A DNA stretch of 64,000 nucleotides from Paramecium octaurelia (taxonomy: Eukaryota > Ciliophora > Oligohymenophorea > Peniculida > Parameciidae): the NCBI GenBank assembly GCA_905182995.1, contig CAJJDP010000074.1, forward strand, positions 1-64,000, read 5' to 3'. The position numbers were made by a program, and so were the translations under genes. Shown piece after piece: positions 36,045 to 47,876 of the stretch (its first letter is position 1; each line of letters opens with the position of its first letter). The notes under the pieces were generated by a model. The model worked only from the letters and a program-made list of their open reading frames with translations. It ran no database searches and was not told where the DNA came from.

Positions 36045-36084
36045 TTGATTCCGTTAAAATTATTAATTACTTTTTGGAATTCAA

Positions 36085-37320
36085 ATTTTGTTTTTATATT
36101 TGGATATTATGTATATTTTCAATTCTTTCATTGCAATAATCCTCATACAACTCTATTCACTGCTTTATATCCATACATCTCTGTCCTACTCAAAAGAAAA
36201 GAATTCCTTTGCCTGTGGCTGAAATCAATGATAAAGCCGCGCCAACTACACAATATCTTGTAATCAATTACCTTACTCATCAACAGTATCACACTTACTC
36301 AATATTATAACATCAATCTCCCTTGCATATCTTTTGGACTATTTTAGATCAAACCTTGTTACAATTAATCTACTCCATATATAACAACCAAGACTTTGAT
36401 CTAAAATAAAACAAGATCAAGATTGTTCATGGTTATGGTCTAATCAAAGGTCCATATTTGTATAATTCTCCCAGTTGTATCCACTAAAGCAACATTAGTT
36501 TTTTATGGTTGCTTCCCTTATAGCTAAAAAAGCAAATCTCAGGAGGATCATACTTATATTCTCTATCTTAAACTGGTACCCCCAATCATTACCCATGAGT
36601 CTTTAATTACTCAACAGATCCAGCTCTGAGATTATCACAAGCTCTAATAAGAAGCCTTAAGTTTTGAATAAATATCCTAACCTTATACAAATTATTTGAG
36701 TAGTTCATATTTCTATTATTAAGTCATTTATTTCTTATTTTAGTTGATTTCGACTTTTATTAAATTCTTATTTGTAAAATCAAAGATTAAACTTAGTTTT
36801 TGTCAAGTTAGTATTCATAACTATTAATTGCTTTGGTCATCCACTATCAACTGGTGATTTAATAGTATCTGAAGTAGATTTTGCTCCTGATTTCAATTAC
36901 GTCTTCTATTTAATTACATCAGCTGTTCATTCAATTAATCATTGATTAGTTCTTCATTTAACACCTCTGGTTCAACTTTGGTTCAAATAATTACAATTAT
37001 CCTGTTAACTCATATGTTCTTGTAGATCTATCTTTCCTCTCCTTCTCATTTCATTTGCCCCAATATAATGAGCAAATTTTCATGTTTTACTCAAACATGC
37101 ATCAAATTCTTGGATAATTCTACAATTTAAGTCTAAGCAATTATTTGCTAATTTCCTATTTATTTTATAGCGAGATCATAAATTTGTTTAATTTAGGTTT
37201 ACAACATAGTCAACAATTCTTAGATATACTGAATGAAAAAGAGCTCTTAATAAGAAATGATAAATATAATCCCAACTCATTCAAAAAAACCCATTAAAAC
37301 TTTCGTAGATCTCAATTATA
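36085..37320 (-). pseudogene. Decayed gene with in-frame TGA codons
   Basis: The minus strand is G-rich, as coding strands are here, and reads as protein in pieces. N-terminal parts are KFAHYIGANEMRRRGKIDLQ and TADVIKQKTQLKSGAKSTSD; later ones are KTNVALVDTTGRIIQIWTFD, YIWSRLIVTRFDLKQSKRYA and DIVQLARLYH. At least six TGA codons interrupt otherwise steady frames, and some frame changes are not solved by introns of normal length. The plus strand also has a 160-codon TGA-free frame over 36109-36601, but its C-rich, G-poor composition argues it is the antisense. The family is not recognised. Confidence 0.5.
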
Positions 37321-37619
37321 TTCGGTTTTCTTTTATAATCATCAATCAGTGACATTACCCAATATATCCTCTTTATTTTTGCAAATGCCTAATCAATAAA
37401 AAGATAGTCTCAAGTAGTAAAATCAGAATGAATCCTCATTGGGATATTATACTGACCAAGTCGATCATAAAAAATATACATAATTAATTAATATAAAATA
37501 ATTAGTATTATCTAGAGATATCATAGCTCATCCTATAGAATTTGTCAAAAATGTGATTTAGATTATTTTTACAATTTTAGAATTTCAATTTCTATATCAA
37601 TTTTACAATGAATACATTA
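37321..37619. other. Intergenic, nothing recognised
   Basis: AT-rich sequence between the decayed gene and the glycosyltransferase stop. No convincing frame. Confidence 0.4.
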
Positions 37620-38923
37620 TCATATCCAATATTCTTTTATCCATTCTGCTGGATATGAATCAGGTTTTGGCATTCTTGGGAATGTAACAATTCTTGTATT
37701 TTAAGGCACTTACTGTTTACATTCAAATAGAAAATCAGATATTTAGGTAGGGTAAATATCTTGTAGAAAATCTGCATTTTCCACAATCATTTCTAACCAG
37801 AAATCGAATCTGACAATGAATTTTTATATATTTTTCCAATTGGAATCTAATTCTGTGAAAATTCTTTTAAAAACCTCCCTGTTATTCCAAATAACTATAC
37901 TACTGTTATATCCATTTTTATTTTATTTTTCACATGCAATCTCATCTGTTTTCAAAATTCCAAATGCTCCCTTATAACTCATGATTTCATCAACATTTCC
38001 AGTAATTATCATATCAAGATCAATAAAAAACAACTTCCCTGGGGGATACTCATAATAATCCATAAACAGAGTTGCTTTGCCCCACCAACCAGTCCAGCCC
38101 TTTTTCAATTCCCTAGTCATTATTCCCTCTTACAAATCCTTTGGATCATCTGTGACGCAAATGAAATTAAATTATCGAGTGCAGTGTCTCTTAAATCCAT
38201 TATACAACTTGTTGACATAGTCAGGTCCATATTTGGTTCCCCACTTCATGCAGATCACATTGACTAATTCGTTTTCTTCAATAGGGGTTGATTTCACATC
38301 TATTTTTTTGGGTTCCACATAGCCTTCCTCGCTGATAGAGACAATTTATTTCCATGTATGATCAAGGGCTTCCTTCTGTCTTCCAAGTTGTCTTAGCAAA
38401 TCGCCAAAATTGATTTAAGCTTCGTAGTTATTTGGTTATAGCTGAATTGCCTTTAAGCAATATTCGTAGGCTTCGTCTGGTTTATCTAAGTTTGTTAATA
38501 GGCAAGCAAGATTAGTGTGAGCATCAACAAAGGCGTCGAATGAGTTGATGTTAGAACAGAAGTGAAGGATGGGGACTTTTTGGGATTCGTCATAGTAAGG
38601 CGATTAGGTGATAACTCTCTTGTAATATTCGACTGCTTTTTGATGTTATTTTTGTTAAGCATAAAAATTGCCAAGATTCATTAGGATGTTAGTACTTTGG
38701 ACTTAATTTAGAGGATGAATGTACTTTCAAGTTGTTCTTGGATGGTTTGGTAGGAAGTCTCGAAATGTTTAAGGGCCAGATCGAATTTTTCAGCTTTGAG
38801 GCAAACACAAGCAAATTTATTTTCTTCTAGAGCTTTTGTCAATGTTTCATTGGATCTTTTCTTGTATTCTTGATCGGCTTTTGCCAATCTCATGTTGTGC
38901 TTTAATTCTGAATAAAAATTCAT
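37620..38923 (-). CDS. TPR protein with nucleotide-sugar transferase domain
   Basis: Two introns (23 and 21 nt) give 419 residues. The N-terminal ~180 residues are tetratricopeptide repeats (e.g. ILMNLGNFYAQQKQHQKAVE, DEAYEYCLKAIQLQPNNYEA). The C-terminal part resembles GT-A type glycosyltransferases: VNVICMKWGTKYGPDYVNKL, then FNFICVTDDP, then KLFFIDLDMIITGNVDEIM with an Asp-Leu-Asp metal and sugar site. Proteins with this second half exist in bacteria and protists; the acceptor is unknown. No signal peptide is seen, so a cytosolic transferase with TPR partners is the simplest reading. Its start is 86 bp from the divergent SF-assemblin gene. Confidence 0.8.
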
Positions 38924-39009
38924 TATAATTAATGAGATTTTATTCGATTGGTTTATAAATGATTAAGGAATCAAAAATATTTAGAAATAATTTTTATTGT
39001 TAATTATTA

Positions 39010-39909
39010 ATGTCTGCATCAAAGATCTTTTACTCACCATCACGTTCGAATGTTAATGCTTCAAATGTACAAGCATATGGAGGTGACAGAGCTCTATCAC
39101 CAAGCAGAGCCAAAATATCGCAGCTATCAGAAAAACTCTCCAATCTCCAACATCAGATCGATGAAGATCAAGCTGTAAGAGTGTATCGTTAATCCTTAGT
39201 TCAAGAAGGAGACTTTTGAAAGCAAGATCAAAATCTTAGAAGACAGAGCAACCAAGTAGGCTTAGGGAGATGATTCCAAGTTCAAGTTGTTGAAGGAACA
39301 ACTCCAAAAGGTTGAGGAGGGTGCACAAAATGAGAAAATCATTAGAGAGGTATAGATCGTTTTCGAAGTAGGCTGGAGACGAGAAATTGAGATCGAAAGA
39401 TTTAAAGGGATTGGAAGGATTTTTGAATAAGGAATTATAATCCGAAAAAATCAATAGAAAAGATTTTGAGGGAAAAATAATTAAGAATACAGATGACAAG
39501 GTTTACAGCTTAAAATTGGATTTGGCCAGATAGAAGAAGTACAGAGAGGAAACCGAAGAGAAGAATGCTCAGGAGATTGGGGATCGTATTTTGTAATTGT
39601 AAGAGGAAGTAGAGGAAGAGAGAAGACAAAGGTACACAAAATTACATAAATTACAATAGGGAATAGCAAAATCAAAACACAATTAAGAGATTGGGAGATT
39701 CCATCTTAAAATTGTAAGAGATCCTGACAACTGAGAAGAAGCAGAGAGAACAAGCATAAGGTTAAATGTTCAGAATGTTGGATGAAATGAACCATTACTT
39801 GAATAGCGAATTAACTAGTGAAAAGAATGAGAGGGAAGCCACTGAAGAGAGTTTGATCAATTTGATAGATCAAACATGCAACAGAGTTGAAAATTCATTA
39901 AGAAAGTGA
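39010..39909 (+). CDS. SF-assemblin (striated basal-body fibre protein)
   Basis: Introns 39181-39199 (19 nt), 39350-39371 (22 nt) and 39632-39659 (28 nt) give 276 residues, the usual family size. SF-assemblins build the striated rootlet fibres attached to basal bodies. The protein has a Ser/Pro-rich non-helical head (SPSRSNVNAS, ALSPSRAKISQL), then a continuous rod-like coiled coil with regular charge pattern. The C-terminus ..DQTCNRVENSLRK matches the family's conserved end. The stop is only 34 bp before the next gene's ATG on the same strand. Confidence 0.85.
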
Positions 39910-39943
39910 TATCATACGATCTTTATACATTTAATTTTAAATA

Positions 39944-41503
39944 ATGTTCAATTCTCCAGTGCCAGGACTCAAGGCTAAACGAATATCTGTGTTTCTTTGT
40001 TGCTTTCTTCAATACGCCATGTTACATTCATGTCGTTCGACCTGGAGTTACACTACTGGAATATTAACTGCGAAAAGTGATAAGTATGACGATGAGAAAA
40101 TTGATGATTTTGATAAGAGTTATTTGGCAGACGTTAACTTTGCATTTCTATTTATATACGGATCCTCAATGCTATTGTAATCCATCTCAGTTATCAAAGC
40201 TTAGGGCAAATCGGAGACAGAATAGGACCCAAGAGATTCATGTTGTACGGTACTTTTATGACTGGAATTATATAATTTTTGATAGCAGTTCTCTTTCACA
40301 TTGAGCAACACAACAAATGGGTAATATTGATGTTAATGATATTTAATGGAGTCGCACAAGCTCCAGTTTGGCCAGGCTTAATGGCAATAATGAATAATTG
40401 GCAAAGCAAACCAAATAAGGTTATTGTGATGGGATATTTTACAGCATGCACAAATATCGGAAACATCCTTGGAGACTTCTTCGCATATATCCTCATAGAA
40501 AAATTAGAATTAATTGTTATGTCACCCATCTATGTTGCTGCTTCTGGAGTTATAGTAATGTCAATTATCAATGTCTTTGCCATCCCAACTGATTCAGCTA
40601 AGGAATACATTGCATCTTTTCGAAACCCTAATACAAAATCGCTTGTCTATAAATAGGCACATGACGAGTACTTGAGTAGATCAGGATCCAGGACTAGTTC
40701 AGTAGTATCTAATTAAGATTTAGATGTTTCAAAAAGCAATATCGATCAATCTCTATTGACAGTGGCTAGAAATACTGTTGGAGAACCCTAATTAAAACCC
40801 AAAAAACCCAAGAAGAATAGTATCAACATGTTTACTGCATGGAAATTACCCAACGTTGCACTCTATGCTTTTGCTTTTGGGTGCATTAAAGCAGTATTTT
40901 ACATTTTAGCATTTTGGCTCCCCAACTATTTAAGCCAATAAAACTTAGAAAACATTTCATTGATTACTCAAATGATAGAGTGGGGAACCATCCCAGGAGG
41001 TATTCTTATATGGTATCTCTATTTTTTCAATCTAGTTACGCTGGAGTTTATTGGAACATTCGGGCATTTCTTATAGTTCCAATTCTTTGGGTTGGTACAG
41101 TTGTGATGATATGCATTGATCAGTTGCAAAAGATCCAAAGTCATCAGCCTTACTTCTTATACTACATGTTAGTGTTTCTAACTGGTTTGTTGATTGGAGG
41201 AGTGTATAACAATATCTCTGGAGCCATTGTGATAGAACTAAGTAACATGAAAGAGTTGAAAGGTTAACTTTGTAATAAATTCTCTTAGGCAATAAGAAAT
41301 CAACTGCTACAGTCACCTCTGTTGTTATGGGTTATGGTGCTACATTTGCTGCTATTAATTAACTTATTGTGCCACATTTGGAATCCAAAATATTCTTGTA
41401 CTGCGGATTGAATGCTATAATTGCAGGAATGTTTCTAATTCCATTAATTGTAAATGAATACAAAAGAATAAAGTCAGAGAGGTTAAAAGTGTAAGATAAA
41501 TGA
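39944..41503 (+). CDS. Major facilitator transporter, SLC37 sugar-phosphate type
   Basis: Three introns (23, 23 and 26 nt) give 495 residues with about twelve membrane helices and a hydrophilic central loop rich in Ser and Lys. The major-facilitator loop motif reads LGQIGDRIGPKRFMLYGT, and the pattern GVAQAPVWPGLMAIMNNW is typical of SLC37/GlpT-like phosphate antiporters. Members exchange glucose-6-phosphate or glycerol-3-phosphate for phosphate, in animals mainly in the endoplasmic reticulum. The exact substrate here is inferred from family only. The first ATG precedes the first helix without a cleavable signal. Confidence 0.87.
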
Positions 41504-41957
41504 TATATCTAATTTTAACACGTTATTTTTTCACCTTTAATTTATCTAGTAGATTTGTAAAGTTTATAAATGTTAAAATTCAAAATAAAATTAACATCAT
41601 TTTTAACACATAAATTTTCAACTAAATTCTTAAACCAATAATACTAAAATAGTAATTTAGAAGATATATCAAAGTCTGTGTTGTAATTAGAAAAATAATT
41701 AAATTATTAATAACAATTTCTAATAATCCTTTTGATTAGATAATCAGAAATAGTTACTTATTTATAGAAGAATTCTTGAACAATAATAATCATTAATTCT
41801 TCATTTTCATTCTCTCTTTTAAGTATATTTTAATAATGGGTTTTCTTGTTTTTTTTATGGGATATTTCTAAAAGTTTAAATAAGAATTCATACTGTTTAA
41901 AACGGGAAGGCTTAATTTGGGGGGAGGCTTAAAAGTTATTTTACTATTTCTTTTAAG
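41504..41957. other. AT-rich spacer between convergent genes
   Basis: No gene seen. The minus-strand frame of the kinase can be read on through this stretch without TGA, but the composition becomes very AT-rich and no domain appears. I treat it as 3' flanking DNA, with low certainty about where the kinase ends. Confidence 0.35.
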
Positions 41958-43527
41958 TCACTCCAATGTTAGAAATACTGTCTACACTGTCAGTTTTACC
42001 TGTCAGTAGAGGTGAATTCATTTATACTTAATTAGAAGAATCAATATTCTTTTAATGCTTTAATTACTTAGTAGCCAAACCTGGAGAGGATTAAGGAGAA
42101 TTAAGCAATTGATTTTTTCTTGCAGCATCAAAAATGGCAGATCTAAATTAATTTAATAATCACTTACTCTTCATTTAAAGCATTCATTCTCATTCCCAAA
42201 TCATTTTCCTCTCCTTCATCTATGAAATCATTTGAATGGTCATCCAACATTATTTAATTCATTTCAGCTAAATAAGGATGTTCAAGACATTATTTTGCAG
42301 TTATTCTTTTTGCAGGATCCTTTTCAAGCATTCTTTTTAATAAATCAATGGCAGTTTGAGGTGCATTTTGTAAGTATTTTATTGTGAAATCAATTGTAGC
42401 CTCTCTATTTTGTTTGACAACAGTGCTGTAACTCTTTCCAGGGAAGGCAGGTTTGCCAGTTAACAATAAATAAAAGACCAACCCGAAACTGTAGATATCA
42501 CAAACAGAACTATAATGGGCTTTCATATCCTTGATATTTATAACTTCAGGAGCAACATACCCAGGAGTTCCACATCGACAATATAAATAAGCTGGTTCAT
42601 TGACATGAGTGGCCAATCCAAAATCTGCCACAACCACTGTTTCCATTTTCCTAATAATGAATTTATGAAAATTCTTACTTTGGTTATTTGAATAAAATGT
42701 TTTCTAACTTTAAGTCTCTATGCATTATATCTTTTTCATGCATATGACACAATCCTTATAGGACACCTACCAAAATTTATTACATTTGTTTTGTAGTTAA
42801 TATGACTTTATCTTTGATCAGATCATACAATGAGCCACCTTCTAATAACTCAAGCGCAACGTAGAGTGAGTTTTGCGTTTCGTAAATCTCATGCATTCTC
42901 ATAAGATGATGGTTGTTTAGCTTTCTCATAATTGTTAGTTCATTCACGATAGCCTCTTTTCCATGATCTTCAGCATAGGCGGCTTATTTTGAAAACGCTT
43001 TTATAGCCATTTAAGCATTGTCCTCTATGCGTTCTCCCAAGTAAACCTAAATTAAGGGGATTAATTACAGAGGCAAAATTGCCTTTTCCAATTTTCTTAA
43101 AAACTCTGAAAAGATGATGAAATTACCATTAATTAATTCTGGGCTAAAAAAACTCTCTCCATTGTGCTATCACTTTTTCATTTGCTGATAGTTTATAACT
43201 AGGCATTTGATCTTTCCCGTGATCTCTCATCAGAATCATACCTATGATTGTACCCAAGGAATCATCATCTTCATCCTTCTTTTAAACTGCTGTTCTGACA
43301 ACCTCAAATTTAGTCTCAAAGTCTAATTTGAGATATTTTGATGGAGGATCCTCAAGTTTCTTTATTATAATGTTAATTTATCATACTTTCGTAATTAGAA
43401 TGTAATGATCATAACCGATCAAGTATCTGGACTTTTTGTTTGCCTTTTAGAATTCGGATTTCAATAGAGGCTTGTCATTTTTCCACTTCAATTCATTAGG
43501 AATAGCCACCCATAGCTTTTATTTCAT
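41958..43527 (-). CDS. PH-like domain plus serine/threonine protein kinase
   Basis: With introns of 27, 22, 28, 25 and 28 nt this gives about 479 residues. The first ~110 residues resemble a PH domain (SKYLKLDFETKFEVVRT..KVIAQWREFF). The kinase has all catalytic signatures: IGKGNFASVYLG, MAIKAFSK, IMHRDLKLENILF, VADFGLATH and GTPGYVAPEVI, so it should be active. Among known groups it is nearest CAMK-type kinases, a class expanded in Paramecium. No EF-hands follow the domain. The last two introns and the C-terminal end are uncertain: one reading without the final intron adds a Ser-rich tail (SPLLTGKTDSVDSISNIG). Confidence 0.82.
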
Positions 43528-44208
43528 GTATATTAATATTAAAATTTTCAACCAGTTTAATCATACTTTTTAATTTAAAATCATTTGAATAAATTCCTCC
43601 ATATATGAACTACCTTCTCGCCAATATTCTCAAGTTAAGATTAAAAATCATTAATTTTTTACCAGTCTCCCCCTAAATTAATATTGATTTACGATGTTTT
43701 TTTAAGGGAGATTTTAGAATTTCTTAAATAATAAATATAATATTTATTAAAGGAAAATTCTCATTCTACGTAGAACTATGGATTAATTTTAACATTCTTA
43801 TAATTATTAGTTATGGATTCAAAACTCAATATAAAAGACTAAACAAAATTTTATTCATGTTATTGATACTTTATAAAAGAATCAAAGGCATTAAAGTAAA
43901 AATTAAAAATTTTGCTTTGAAAAATTAACTTAAAAATAATTTAAAAATTTGAAGTTCGATATATCAAGGTAGAGATTTCTTTAGTGGAAATTAGCAATTC
44001 TTGAAGAAATTGAAATCTTGTGAGTAATTAAGAACATCGATGATTAATTGTAGATTCGTCATTAGTTATAAATTAATTCTCATTGTTTATACTAATAATA
44101 TAAGGTTATTATATAAGAAAGATTAAATAAAATTACTTTCCATTGATCGGAGGCCATAATAATTACATTATAAAGAACTTATTTATTAATAAATATATTC
44201 AATATTAT
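43528..44208. other. Intergenic AT-rich region
   Basis: No convincing gene on either strand. It separates the kinase start from the stop of the small secreted protein and presumably carries the kinase promoter. Confidence 0.45.
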
Positions 44209-44539
44209 TCATCTTGCTGCTAAGAAATCTTTAAGTAATGATTGCTCAACCTAGCCTTATACGCACTATGATCTAATGCATTAGTTAACCAATCCCTCAA
44301 TAACTCTATTGCATCTTACTTCTGCTTAATATAGAAGTTCAGTTGTTCTTATGGCCAATGTATATATGCATTGGCTTTTTACATTAATTCCTTTATTTTC
44401 ACAAACAAGTTAGCAAGCATGAAACTCTTGTTATTGCGCTTATATATTAATATCACCTAAAAAAAGCATTTTAATGGTAATTACTTTAACCGCAAGTTAC
44501 TAATCCAATCAATAAGGTCAATATGATCTTAGAAACCAT
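44209..44539 (-). CDS. Small secreted cysteine-patterned protein
   Basis: One 28-nt intron (44457-44484) gives 100 residues. The N-terminus MVSKIILTLLIGLVTCG is a clear signal peptide. The remainder has six cysteines (HACQLVC, KSQC, VRCNR, VNQC, RSQC), an even number suited to three disulphides, within a mostly helical sequence. It has no membrane anchor. I recognise no family; a secreted or secretory-granule protein is the simplest reading. It lies 160 bp downstream of the helical-repeat gene and too far from the kinase to suggest a link. Confidence 0.72.
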
Positions 44540-44699
44540 TTATAATATATTTATTAATATATAGAAATTATATTATTTGAATATATTAAAATAAGAGATG
44601 AATTCATAACTATGTTGAGATCATATTAATTTATGTGCAATACGCCTTAATTACTTGATATTATATTACAGATAGATATATGTAAATATTATATTGCAC

Positions 44700-46226
44700 T
44701 CATTATAAAAAAGGTGAATCTGGAATTAAAACTTTAATCCTGTTAAATGTTTGAGTTAATTGAGCTTATTCTAACACGCTAAACTCATATTTCTTTTTTG
44801 CACAGATAGAATGTATTTTTAATAATTCAACCTCAAATAGCCGAACATAAATAACAAAGGACTTGGCTAGCAATAACAAGTCTTGTTTATGCAATAATAG
44901 TGGGTCGATTCTAGTGATCACATTCCTGATAAAGTCTTTATTGTCTATCCTAAGAGCTGCTGAAGCAACAATGACTTAAACTAATTCTTTTTCTATTTAA
45001 GAGTGTTGATATATATTTACATTCAAAATCATTCAATGTGAAAACTTGAGATCTGTTTGATAATTCAATCAGTATTTTAATGGTTTTTTCTAAATTGATG
45101 CTTTAATAGTTCTTGTTCTTGACTTTAGCAACAGCCAAAAACAATGAAATGTATTCAGAGATATTCAACTTCTCGCTTTTGGCATGACAAATTCTTAACA
45201 TTTATTTAACTAATTATTCACCTTCCTCTTATTCTAATTGTAAACAAGAGAGTATCAAATCAATCACCTTCTACATTGAAATATTTAAATTATGTTTTAA
45301 TGTTGATTCAATCTTCTTTGTGAGCAAATCAACCATTTCTTTTACGTACTCCGTATTCTCATGATTGGTAATTCTCAGCAACTCCACTAAAACATTGACG
45401 AATTGATCTTGCGTCAACAAATCTTATTAAAATTAATCAGTGAGCTATTCAAATATAAGTTTTGAATTCGTAAATGATCCCGCAGGTAAACTCTTAATTA
45501 AGGTGATCAAATTACTAGGAGTTTGTATGGTGATGTTTAATTGGGTTAGTTTTGAGATCTTTAAGATTAGTTCATTCTTCTCTTTCAGAATATGATTTAA
45601 TGAGAATGCTAATGATGGTAGTGTTTCAGGTGGTATTTTTTCTAGGATGATTTCTGCTTATTATTTTATGATGAATTATTTTGAGTCATTTAGGTTTAAA
45701 TCTCCCATTTCAATCTGATATGTGGAGAGAGCCCAAACAAAGGCACAAAATTACTCTGGGTCTAACTTGTTTATTTCCAATAAGATTTTGGATGCAATTT
45801 GTTAAAATCTTTCTGAATGACTTTTCATCTATTCAGCATAATCCTCGTTTCTGAGACAACTTGTGAAATAGAGAAACAAACTCAACTCATTACAATTAAA
45901 GGGAGGTTGAGGATTTTTTTCATCTAATTACTTTGCCACTTCCTTTGAATAAAAATCAAACACTTCATCTATGTCACTCATCTGCATCAGTTTAAATGAA
46001 ATCAATTATTCCCTTTCTTTAAATACATTTTCCAAAATTTCTATGGTTTTGTTATAAAAATATTACACTCCTTTTGTTATAAGAACTCTTAATAGTTCTC
46101 CTTCTATTAATACAATTGCTTTAATTTTTCAATGTCCTCCTCTGATATTTCAAACTTATCCTTGCAAAACCTATAAACAGGTATTCTGTAACAAACTCTC
46201 ATTAGTCTTGAGCAATATTTAATCAT
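44700..46226 (-). CDS. Helical-repeat protein, possibly mitochondrial RNA-binding
   Basis: Two introns (26 and 28 nt), each rejoining a split TAA Gln codon, give 490 residues. The start MIKYCSRLMRVCYRIPVYRF is basic and amphipathic, like a mitochondrial presequence. The body is repeated paired helices (e.g. LPSLAFSLNHILKEKNELIL, QFCAFVWALSTYQIEMGDLN), similar in feel to FASTK/octotricopeptide-type proteins that act on mitochondrial RNA. No RAP domain is seen at its end, unlike the gene at 55833-58571. Function is therefore open. Confidence 0.68.
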
Positions 46227-46610
46227 TATAAATTATTTATTTAATATTATTCATAATTAAATTTTATCAACAATAAAACTAAGATAATTTAGCCAAAAAT
46301 TGATTATTTTAGATCTCAATAAATTTGAGTGAAAATTTAAGATCCTTTGATGGGTGTGGTCTAATAAGAATATCAAATTTAAGATTCTTAGGTATAAGTA
46401 CCTTCATTTGTAAAATCAATATATAATGTGGAAAGTGTTTGTTCGATAAACTCTTGTAAATATAGCTATTTCTATTATTAGTAAGATTTATATCTATAAT
46501 TCAAATATGAAACGGAAATAAATAAATATAATTAAAATCTGTTAATCTCCGGATTAAGATTAATAATTGATAACAAAAGTTGAAAGCAAAAAATAAATAA
46601 TTAATTTTAT
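46227..46610. other. Intergenic divergent region
   Basis: AT-rich DNA between divergent starts; no gene or named site seen. Confidence 0.4.
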
Positions 46611-46964
46611 ATGGGTTAGTGTACTTCAAAAAAGTAAAAAAGAATAATCTTACACAATTAACATCAATCGACAACTTCTAATAGTTAAACTCCAATCTAA
46701 CAAAAAAAATAATTGGCTTTAAATTTACAAAATATCCAATCTTCCAATCTATAAGAGAAGAATGAAATTAAAGATGAGGAGAAGGCCTCACCTCCACCTA
46801 AATTATATTTTGATGGGAATTAACCAACGCCGCGAAAAGAGAGCATTTTTGGAAGACCAAAAGTTGAAAGTGTTAGACTCAACTAAAAAAACTTATACAA
46901 TCATAAGGAAGAAGTTATCTTTGGTAGGAAAGTTCATCATTCCCATCCTCATTTATTATAATGA
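46611..46964 (+). CDS. Small protein with N-terminal lipidation motif
   Basis: An intronless 117-residue frame beginning MGQCTSKKQKR. Gly2 with Ser6 and a following basic cluster fits N-myristoylation, and Cys4 fits palmitoylation, so membrane attachment is likely. The rest is polar and probably disordered, rich in Gln, Asn and Ser (STTSNSQTPIQQKK), and ends with a histidine-rich stretch (KVHHSHPHLLQ). No domain is known. The start is firm because the motif requires the initiator Met. Confidence 0.65.
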
Positions 46965-47876
46965 AACATAAACAACGCTTTTGAAAGATATTATATACTC
47001 TATATTTACTAATTATTCGATTTAAATTCATAATACAAATACATTTAAATGATACCATAGCTTTCAATAATTTCATTATGCACTCTATCTCAATATTCTT
47101 GAATAATGATGAAGAGCCGATTTTATGCGGATAAGATCATGTAAAATATTTAAATGAATATTAATTTGGATATTGAGATGAAAATTGAAATTATTGAGAT
47201 TATTGAAATATTGGATAAGTATGCCATAGAATTATAAGGAAAGAGATGCCTTTCTATACTATCAATACTGACCCGAAAATATTAATTTCATTTAAAATTT
47301 GTAATTATAATTTAATAATTAGAGAAAATAAAGTTAATAAATTAAATAAGGAAGTTGAAATTAAAATACGTTAAATTTATAGGATCTCTTCTTAATGATG
47401 TAATATGTCATTGTTTTCTTTCTAAAATTAATAGATAAATATGTAAATTAGAAATCAAACCAACTAGATGAAATAGAAAAATTGACCATATACATATATG
47501 AAAAATTAATGTTGGATTATAATTGTAGTGATGTTTCCGTTGTGATAATAAAATATTGACCGGATTCCTTTATATGAAATAGTAATCTATTTAAATTTAT
47601 TGGAGGAATTTGAATATAAATTAATTTCATTTCCTATTCAAAATACATCAATTCCCTAATAATATTAATTGAACTCTAAAATATCTTGTTTTTGAATACT
47701 ATTGCCAGATGATCTAGATGTTTATTTAATTTTCGAGTATTTATTGGAAGGAAATAGGATGTACATGTAAATTAGATATAATTATCAATAAATTAAAATT
47801 TAAAAAATGATCTTAAATACTAATACATGATATGAAGATATTTAATTAACAAAATATACACTGAATTCTATCGTCA
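46965..47876. other. Intergenic, with a possible short gene relic
   Basis: A plus-strand piece at about 47088-47290 reads as protein around several TGA codons (EEPILCGQDHVKYLNEYQFG, then RKEMPFYTINTDPKILI). It includes a local repeat of ATTGAGATTATTGAAAT. The remainder shows nothing. A relic of a gene is possible but weakly supported. Confidence 0.3.

Noticed and set aside
36109-36601. 160-codon TGA-free frame on the plus strand
   Set aside because: The strand is C-rich and G-poor, opposite to real genes here, and the frame has no start or family match. The minus strand carries better protein-like pieces.
36085-37320. TGA used as tryptophan or cysteine in a nuclear gene
   Set aside because: Intact neighbours all end at TGA and use it nowhere internally, so interrupted frames are better explained by decay.
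43085-43110. A GT..AG segment of 21 nt before the kinase glycine loop as an intron
   Set aside because: Removing it would create an in-frame TGA at the junction. Reading straight through gives a continuous frame into IGKGNFAS.
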